From assembly GCA_046160725.1 (NCBI GenBank), contig JBJXHB010000103.1:1-5411 (forward strand): a stretch of 5,411 nucleotides of DNA. The letters are read 5' to 3'. The translations under genes and the position numbers were made by a program. The number at the start of each line of letters is the position of its first letter. The stretch's first letter is position 1. The notes under the pieces were generated by a model. It had not been told where the DNA came from, searched no databases, and worked only from the letters and a program-made list of their open reading frames with translations. Shown piece by piece: positions 1-5,411 of the stretch. This DNA comes from JBJXHB01 sp046160725 (GTDB taxonomy: Bacteria; Pseudomonadota; Gammaproteobacteria; Burkholderiales; Burkholderiaceae_C).

Positions 1-2
1 CC

Positions 3-692
3 GCACGTCTCGGCGCCACCTACATCGCCGTGGGCGACCGGCGGCGCACGTTGCCGTCCAGCTTCGAGGTCGCGCCGTTGGCCACCAAGGGCGATGCGGT
101 GTTGCATCTGGATGCGTCGCTGGTCGAGGTCTACGGCGACGTCGCACTGCAGGGCCTGCGGGCGGCCACCTTCAGCGCCACGCGCGACGGCGCGGGTGGC
201 CAAGCGCGGCGCGACGGCGAGGTCCGCCTGGTCGGCACCAGCCGCGGTAGCGAGCCGACGGCGCACGGCAGCCTGCGCTTCGGCGGCGACCTGAATCTGG
301 TGGGCGGACAGGTCTACACCACGTCCATGACCGCATTCGACATTGCCGGGCTGGACTCGGGCTCGGTGCTGCGCGTGCAGTCGCCGCAGGCAGGCGACAG
401 CAGCAGCCAGGCACCGCTGTCTGCAGCGGGCCAGCTCCGGCTGGCCGCTGGTCAGATCGTCATCGACGCGCCGCTGCGCCAGCCCTTTGGCCGCATCGAC
501 CTGGTGGCCGATGCCATTGAACTCATGGCACGGGCGGAGCTGTCGGTGTCGGGACAGGGCCTGATGGTGCCGGTGGGCACCACGGTCAACGGCCGGCGCT
601 GGCAGTACCGGCCGAGCGGCCTGTATCGCGCCGACGGCACGGCCAAGCCGGTCGATGCCACGGCCAACCCGGACATCCAGGTGCTCGACGCG
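3..692 (+). other. Beta-helix segment with QVYTTS and GTTVNGRRW family motifs (residues 1-230)
   Basis: The fragment begins inside the helix with short strands such as VLHLDASLVEVYGDVALQGL (residues 34-53), followed by a GDLNLVGGQVYTTS stretch around residues 95-108. The pair 'LxGGQVYxTT..F.I' and, about 85 residues later, 'VPVGTTVNGRRWQY' (189-202) is a combination I recognise from DUF3739-type haemagglutinin-like proteins. There it follows a 'PLSAxGxLxLxA' turn, seen here as PLSAAGQLRLAAG at about 139-151. No enzymatic residues can be pointed to. The role is presumably structural, as part of the extended stalk. Confidence 0.75.
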
Positions 693-3600
693 CTGCCCTT
701 GTCGGCCGGCATCTCGCTGGACGCCACGCGGCTGGACGTGGCACCGCGGGCCCTGCTGGCGGCCCAGGCCGGCGGCAGCCTGCAGGCCTGGGAGTTCGTG
801 GCCGGCGTCGGCGGCAGCACCGACGTCCTGGCCCGCAGCGGCCTGTATGCGGTCCTGCCGACGCACAGCTATGCCTTCGCGCCGCACGACCCGGAGGTGA
901 TGGCCGGCGGCGCGGCGGCGACGCTGAAGCCGGGCGCCACCCTGACCATCACCATGGCCGGCTCGGCGCTGGCACCCGGGCGCTACACGTTGCTGCCGGC
1001 CCGCTACGCGCTGCTGCCCGGTGCCGTGGTCGTCTCCCTGGCCGATGCCGGGCGCGGCGTGCTGGCCGGGGCGGTGCGCCATGACGACGGCAGCGCCACG
1101 GTGAGCGGCTACCTGGGGGCGGAGGGCGGCCAGGCGACCGAAGGCACCCGCATCCGGGTCGAGCCGACGGCCGTCATCGATGCACGGTCGCGGCTGGACC
1201 GCACCTCGATCGGCACCTTCCTGGACTCGCGCGCCGAGCGCCTGGACCAGTCGGCGCCGCGCCTGCCGTCCGATGGCGGCCGCATCGCCATCGTCGGCCG
1301 CGAGGCGGTCGACCTGGACCTGCGCCTGGACCTGCATGGCCTGCGCCAGGCCACGGCCGCCGACCCGGCCGGCCGCGCCGGCGAGCTGGACCTGGCGATC
1401 CGTGATGGCGCCATGGCGATCGTGGATACGGTGGCGGCGCCGCCGGCCGAGGTGTCGGGCGACGATTGGTCGCGCCTGTCCGTGCGCACGCTCAGCGACA
1501 GCGGCGCCGGGAGCATCCTGCTGGGCGGCCTGCGCACGGGTGCAGACGGCCAGCTGCTGCAGGCGCTGAACGGCACGGTCCGGTTGACGGCGACCCAGGT
1601 CGCCCTGCAGGCCGAGGAGGTGACGCTGCTGGCCCGGCAGCAGGTGCAGCTGGACAGCGGCAGCCTGTTGCAGGCGACCGCCGGCACGGCCCAGGGCCTG
1701 CCACGGCCGGCGTGGCAACTGGAGGGCGGCGCGGCGCATGCATCGGTGTCGTCGTCGCGCGCGGCACAGTGGTCGCAGACCGGGACGACATCGGACCGAG
1801 GCGTCCTGGTGGCCCAGGCCGGCGCGCAGGTGTCGGCCCCGGTGGTCCGGCTGGGCGGCTCGCGCGAGCTGTCCCTGGACCCCGGCATGGCGCTGCAGGC
1901 CGAGGACCTGGCGCTGGCCGGGCGGCAACTGCACGTCGGCCTGCCGCAGGCCGGCCCGGCGACCGATGGCACGCTGAGCGGTGCGGTGCTGCTGGCCACC
2001 CGGGCGGCGACCCACCTGCGCCTGTCGGCGGCCACCGACATCACCTTCCATGGCGCCCATGACTACGCCCTGCGCGAACTGAACCTGGACGCCGCCCTGA
2101 TCCGGGGCGTCGGCACGCCGGACCAGCTGGTGCGCCTGGAGGCCGACCGTGTCGGACTGGTCAACCTGGGGACGGCAGCACCGGACCCGCAGGCCATGGG
2201 CGGCAGCCGGCTGCAGGTGCTGGCGCGCGCGACGCCTGGGGGCACGACGGCGCCGATGCTGGTGCTGGGGGACGCCGGCACGGCCGGCACCGGCCCGCAG
2301 CGCCTGGCCTTCGCCGCGGCCGAGCTGGCGGCCGATGGCGACCTGCGCTTCGACGGGCGTGGCGTGCTGCAGGCCCAGGGCGACCTGACACTGGCGGCAG
2401 CCCGCATCACGGCGGCGACAGGCGCCGAGTACAGCGTGGACGCCGCCTCCGGTGCCCTGGTGCTGGCCACGCGGGCGGCATCCCACCAGGCGTCGGACGG
2501 CGCCATCGGGCTGGGTGCGGCATTGAGCTTCTCGGGGCGCAGCGTGACCCAGGGCGGCCAGGTGCAGGCCGCCGGAGGCGAGCTGCGCTTTGCCGCCCGT
2601 GGCGAGGCCGGGTCGACGGGCGTGCGTTTCACGTCCGACTCGACGACCCAGGTGGCCGGCGCGGTCTTGCCCAGCGGCGTGGACCAGGTGGTCCATGGCG
2701 CGGGCGGTCGCATCGTCGCGACGACGCAGGCCGGTGACGTGCGGGTGGACGGCCTGCTGGACGCATCGGCAAGGGGCGGGGCGGATGCCGGCTCGATCCG
2801 CATCGAGGCCGCCGACACCGCCACCCCGGCCCTGCCGGGCAGCATTGTCCTGACGGCCGGTGCCCGCGTGCTCGCCGGTGCCGAGGCGGGAGGGCGCGGC
2901 GGCCAGCTGGCGCTGGACGCTGCCAGCCTGCGAATGGCGGACCCGGGCGGCCCCGCCGTGGACGCCTGGGCGCAGCGCGCGCAGGCCGGCGGCATCGATG
3001 GTGCGGTGGAGATCCGCATTCGCCAGGGCGACCTGGTGCTCGACGCCGCGACATTGAGGGCCGCGCGGTTGCAACTGTCGGCCGATGCCGGCGCGGTGCG
3101 CATCGGCGGCGTGCTGGTGGCCGAGTCCGCGGCCGGCGGCCAGGTGCGCGTGCATGCGGCCGGGGACCTGCGACTGGACGGACAGATTCTGGCCGCATCC
3201 TCGCGCAGCGGCGCCAATGGCGGCGACGTGCTGCTGTCCTCCACGGGCGGCGTGCTGCGGCTCGGTGCCGCGGCCTCTATCGACGCCGGCGGCGACGACG
3301 GCCGGGACGGCCGGGTGGTCCTGCGCGCCATGCGCGACGATGACGCCCGGACCGTGGCGGTCGCCGCTGATGGTGGCTTCGACGGTGCCGGCCGCGTGCG
3401 TGCCGGGGAGGTGGTGGTCGAGGCGGTGCGGGTCTACCGCGGCTTCTCCAGCCTGGCCAGCGGCTTCAGCCGCGATGCCCAGCTCGGCCAGGCGAGCATC
3501 GCGGCCGACAACGCGGCGTTCATGGAGGGAGCGGTCGGCGTGCTGGCCGCCGCCGGCCTGGCCACGCACCCGTCGGCGACATTGCGGCCCGGCGTGGAGA

Positions 3601-5411
3601 TCCAGTCCAGTGGCGACTTCCGGGTCGTCAACGACTGGAACCTGTGGACGGCCGACCGCCCGGGCGGCCAGCCCGGCCTGCTCACGATCCGTGCCGCCGG
3701 CCACCTGACGCTGTCGGGCAGCATCAGCGACGGCTTTGCCAGCGCGGCCCGGCCCAACGGCAACAGCCTGGTCACGCCCAGCGAGATCAAGGAGGGACCG
3801 GCCTGGTCCTATCGACTGGTCGCCGGAGCCGACCTGGCGGCGGCCAATCCGCTGGCCCACCGGACCGGCGCCGAGGCCGACATCGACCTTGCGGCCGACA
3901 AGATGCTGCGCACCACGGCCGGGTCCATCGACCTGGTCGCGGCGCGCGACCTGCGCATGAGGTCCTCCAACAGCGGTACCGCGGCCGGCGTGGTCTACGT
4001 GGCCGGGCAACCCTCGCAGGTGAACGGCGGGCTGGCGCTGACCGACTCGGCATGGTCGGCCCAGTTCACGTCGCATGGCGGCGCGATCACCGCCTTCGCC
4101 GGCCGCGACATCCTGGGTGCGCCAACGCCCCAGCTGACCGGTGCGTGGCTGTACCACACCGGCGTGGAGGACCAGACCGCCGTGGCCTGGTGGAGCGCGG
4201 TGGATGCGTTCCGGCACGGCTTCGGCTCGTTCGGCGGCGGCGCCGTGCAGCTGCGCGCCGGGCGCGACATCCTGAACCTCGGCGCGGTGGCGCCCACCAG
4301 CGCACAGGCCGAGGCGCCGCCGGACGCCCTGGGCCAGACCACACCTGCGCTGCGGCTGGAGAACGGTGGCGACATCGAGGTCACGGCCGGCCGCGACCTG
4401 CTCGGCGGCAGCTTCCTGCTCGGTCGCGGCGAGGGCCGCATCGCGGCCGGTGGGCGCATCGGAAGCGCGCCCTCGTTCAACCCCGCCCGCATGCCGGACA
4501 CCGCGCCGGTGCTGGCGGTGATGGACGGCACGTGGCGGCTGGACGCCGGGCGCGACCTCGCCTGGTCGGCCTTGTACAACCCGACCATGCTGGCGTCGGC
4601 CAACCGCAGCTTCTCCGGCCGCCAGCGCATCTCCGACAGCGACGGCGCGGTGTTCTTCACCTACGCACCGACCAGCGGGCTGAGGGCCTCCAGCCAGGCC
4701 GGGGACGTCCACTGGGCGGCCGAGACGGCGGCCGGCCAGCTCACCATGAGCGCCTGGTGGAGCACGCTGGCGGCCAACGGGCCGACGCCCGAGCGCATCG
4801 ACTGGAGCCCCAAGTACCAGGACCCCATGAGCTGGGCCCCGCCGAACATCCACCTCCAGGCGCTCGGCGGCAACGTGGCCGTGACTCTGCCGACGGGATC
4901 GGCGGGCCTGACGCTGGCACCGGCGGCGCGCGGCCAGCTGGCCGTCCATGCCGCCGGCGACCTGACGCTCACCGCATCCAGCACGGCAGCGCTGGCCATG
5001 TCCGACCGGTCGCCATCGGCCTTGCCCAGCACGGTGCGACCGGTGCTGGCGCTGCGCGGCGACGTCGACAACTTCGACTCCAACACCTTCGACGCGCCGA
5101 CACAGGCATCGCAGGTGGTGCACGACGGCATCCACGCCGGCGATGCCCAGCCCCTGCGGCTGCACGCCGGCGGCGACATCCTGCTCGCACAGGCGGCGAC
5201 AGGCGCACGGGTCGTGCTCGTCAGCCCGAAGGCGGCGCAGGTCACCGCCGGCGGCGACATCCGCGACCTGGCCTGGGTCGGGCAGCACGTGGCCGGCAAT
5301 GACGACACGCTGCTGCGGGCCGACGGCAGCATCGTGCAGGGGGTGGGCGCGGTCGGCCACCGCATCGTGCAGGGTGGTGGCGGTACGCTGGAGCTGCGAG
5401 CGGGGCGCCAG
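3..5411 (+). CDS. Filamentous haemagglutinin-like (DUF3739-family) two-partner-secretion exoprotein, internal fragment
   Basis: This is one uninterrupted frame of 1803 codons, open at both window edges, so neither the start nor the stop is visible. The translation is Gly/Ala/Leu/Asp/Arg-rich with short alternating hydrophobic beta-strands and Gly-Asp turns, as in secreted right-handed beta-helices. Ordered family hallmarks are visible: GTTVNGRRWQY (residues 192-202), EFVAGVGGSTDVL (264-276), YTLLPARYALLPGA (328-341), ILLGG (505-509), DLTLAAARITA (794-804), WSYRLVAGADLAAANPLA (1268-1285), and MDGTW plus NPTML (1507-1530). From knowledge of the family, such proteins are TpsA passengers of several thousand residues, exported by Sec and then through a TpsB outer-membrane pore to the cell surface or medium. 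An adhesive role is commonly inferred but the ligand is unknown. No cysteine was found and only seven lysines, which fits an exported high-GC protein. No frameshift or internal stop was seen. It is not FhaB/CdiA-like in its repeats. The family call is firm; the function is inferred. Confidence 0.92.
693..1103 (+). other. Conserved 'YTLLPARYALLPGA' module within the exoprotein (residues 231-367)
   Basis: The module starts with a 'LSAGISLDATRLDVAP' strand-turn (about residues 234-249). It continues through WEFVAGVGGSTDVL (263-276), GLYAVLPTHSYAFAPHDPE (280-298), a hydrophobic LKPGATLTITMAGSALAPG stretch and YTLLPARYALLPGAVVV (328-344). This order is a recurring signature of the family and is less repetitive than the flanking helix, with more aromatic residues (W, F, several Y). 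That suggests a folded excursion or capped insertion in the helix rather than plain coils. Its function is not known to me. The assignment rests on motif recognition by eye. Confidence 0.75.
1104..3452 (+). other. Long irregular beta-helical stalk region (residues 368-1150)
   Basis: This is a continuous run of 15-25 residue strand-turn units without aromatic-rich insertions. Recognisable turns in order are RLSVRTLSDSGAGSILLGGL (residues 491-510), VSAPVVRLGGSRELSLDPG (about 610-628), SAATDITFHGAHDYALRELN (675-694), GDLRFDGRGVLQAQGDLTLA (779-798), DGLLDASARGGADAGSIRIE (917-936), HAAGDLRLDGQILAASS (1051-1067) and DGRVVLRAMRDD (1102-1113). The order agrees with what I recall of the central part of DUF3739-family haemagglutinin-like proteins. 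No lysine occurs in it, and it is rich in Ala, Gly, Gln, Arg and Asp. The likely role is a filamentous stalk. No active site or known binding motif is apparent. Confidence 0.7.
3585..3857 (+). other. Conserved 'RPGVEI ... SDGF ... WSYRLVAGADL' block (residues 1195-1285)
   Basis: The block opens with RPGVEIQSSGDFRVVNDWNL (residues 1195-1214), continues with PGLLTIRAAGHLTLSGSISDGF (1224-1245), and closes with WSYRLVAGADLAAANPLA (1268-1285). Tryptophans at 1212, 1215 and 1268 and the near-verbatim 'SYRLVAGADL' string make it the strongest single family marker in the window. It sits between the stalk and the AG[RG]D repeat region, so it may mark a structural boundary. Its function is unknown. Confidence 0.8.
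3858..5411 (+). other. C-terminal-proximal family region, DUF3739-like neighbourhood (residues 1286-1803)
   Basis: After the AG[RG]D turns come family markers: LNLGAVAPTSAQ (from about residue 1424), LLGGSFLLGRGEGRIAAGG (1466-1484), PVLAVMDGTWRLDAGRDL (1502-1519), YNPTML (1525-1530), the AGDLTLTASSTAALAMSD strand (1651-1668) and SPSALPS (1670-1676), then two AGGDI turns (1722-1726 and 1749-1753). In relatives these lie in the C-terminal half, near or including the region Pfam calls DUF3739. I cannot fix the domain boundaries by eye, and the domain may extend past the window. A single RGD tripeptide lies at residues 1685-1687. Tryptophans are more frequent here than in the stalk. Confidence 0.65.
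3939..5261 (+). repeat. Degenerate AG[RG]D[IL] turn repeats in the C-terminal part of the fragment
   Basis: A short turn, Ala-Gly-(Arg/Gly)-Asp-(Ile/Leu/Val) or a close variant, recurs within the reading frame. It starts at bases 3939 (AARDL), 4098 (AGRDI), 4257 (AGRDI), 4386 (AGRDL), 4545 (AGRDL), 4698 (AGDV), 4953 (AGDL), 5166 (AGGDI) and 5247 (AGGDI). Further relatives are NGGDI at 4362 and LGGNV at 4863. Spacing between the main copies is 53, 53, 43, 53 and 51 residues, then becomes irregular. The repeat is at protein level only: flanking bases differ and no long DNA repeat is evident. Such turns are typical of beta-helix coils in haemagglutinin-like exoproteins. Confidence 0.75.

Noticed and set aside
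1109..2044. Antisense open frame of 311 codons.
   Set aside because: It is cysteine-, arginine- and serine-rich with no domain signal, lies fully within the real gene, and is explained by GC-driven lack of stops.
2063..3331. Antisense open frame of 422 codons.
   Set aside because: It is composed mainly of Ser/Pro/Ala/Arg runs with no family motif, and it overlaps completely a frame with clear family hallmarks.
3789..3795. AAGGAGG, a strong Shine-Dalgarno-like string.
   Set aside because: It encodes Lys-Glu-Gly in the main frame, and there is no ATG, GTG or TTG at a suitable distance downstream, so it is unlikely to start an internal gene.
3644..5302. Long open frame on the + strand, out of register with the main frame (552 codons).
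   Set aside because: It lies wholly inside the haemagglutinin-like frame. Its translation is Arg/Gly/Ala/Pro-rich low-complexity sequence with no recognisable motif, as expected when stops are rare in very GC-rich DNA.
3..5411. Possible CdiA/contact-dependent inhibition toxin.
   Set aside because: No VENN-type motif, no pretoxin domain and no C-terminal toxin-like change of composition is visible, and the motifs fit the DUF3739 haemagglutinin-like family instead. The true C-terminus is outside the window, so this cannot be fully excluded.
3..5411. CRISPR arrays, tandem DNA repeats, insertion sequences, tRNAs and terminators.
   Set aside because: None were seen. The GC-rich ggcggc/gccggc words recur only as codons for Gly, Ala and Arg, and there is no non-coding DNA in which regulatory sites would be expected.

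Overview
The window is a single coding sequence seen in part. Frame +3 (codons starting at positions divisible by 3) is open from base 3 to base 5411, giving 1803 codons with no stop, and it has neither a start nor a terminator inside the window. Residue n of this fragment starts at base 3n. The translation is a Gly/Ala/Leu/Asp/Arg-rich right-handed beta-helix type protein. Motif by motif, in order, it matches what I recall of the giant filamentous-haemagglutinin-like exoproteins that carry DUF3739 (the family linked in Pfam to the VreARI cell-surface signalling genes, with P. aeruginosa PdtA as a studied relative). These are TpsA-type passengers of two-partner secretion. The N-terminal signal peptide and haemagglutination/TPS domain, the C-terminal end, and the TpsB pore must all lie outside the window.

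Layout: residues 1-230 (bases 3-692) are a beta-helical stretch with hallmark QVYTTS and GTTVNGRRW motifs. Residues 231-367 (693-1103) hold the EFVAGVGGSTDVL ... YTLLPARYALLPGA module. Residues 368-1150 (1104-3452) are a long irregular beta-helix with recurring 'ILLGG', 'DLTLAAARITA' and 'AGDL' turns. Residues 1195-1285 (3585-3857) are the conserved 'RPGVEI..GDF...W.L' and 'WSYRLVAGADL' block. Residues 1286-1803 (3858-5411) carry a series of AG[RG]D[IL] turns spaced 27-71 residues apart and end in the 'MSD.SPS.LPS' and 'AGGDI' segment. There is no gap of more than two bases without coding sequence, and I see no RNA gene, promoter, terminator, mobile element or CRISPR array.

The DNA is very GC-rich (roughly 70-75% by eye) with G/C at most third codon positions. 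This fits a high-GC Beta- or Gammaproteobacterium (Burkholderiales or Lysobacter/Xanthomonadaceae-like), but the genus cannot be read from this window. Because stops are rare at this GC content, several other frames on both strands are open for long stretches. Their translations are Arg/Pro/Ala-rich and low in complexity, and I treat them as spurious. I find no previously undescribed system here. The interest lies in a very large secreted adhesin-like protein of poorly known function.
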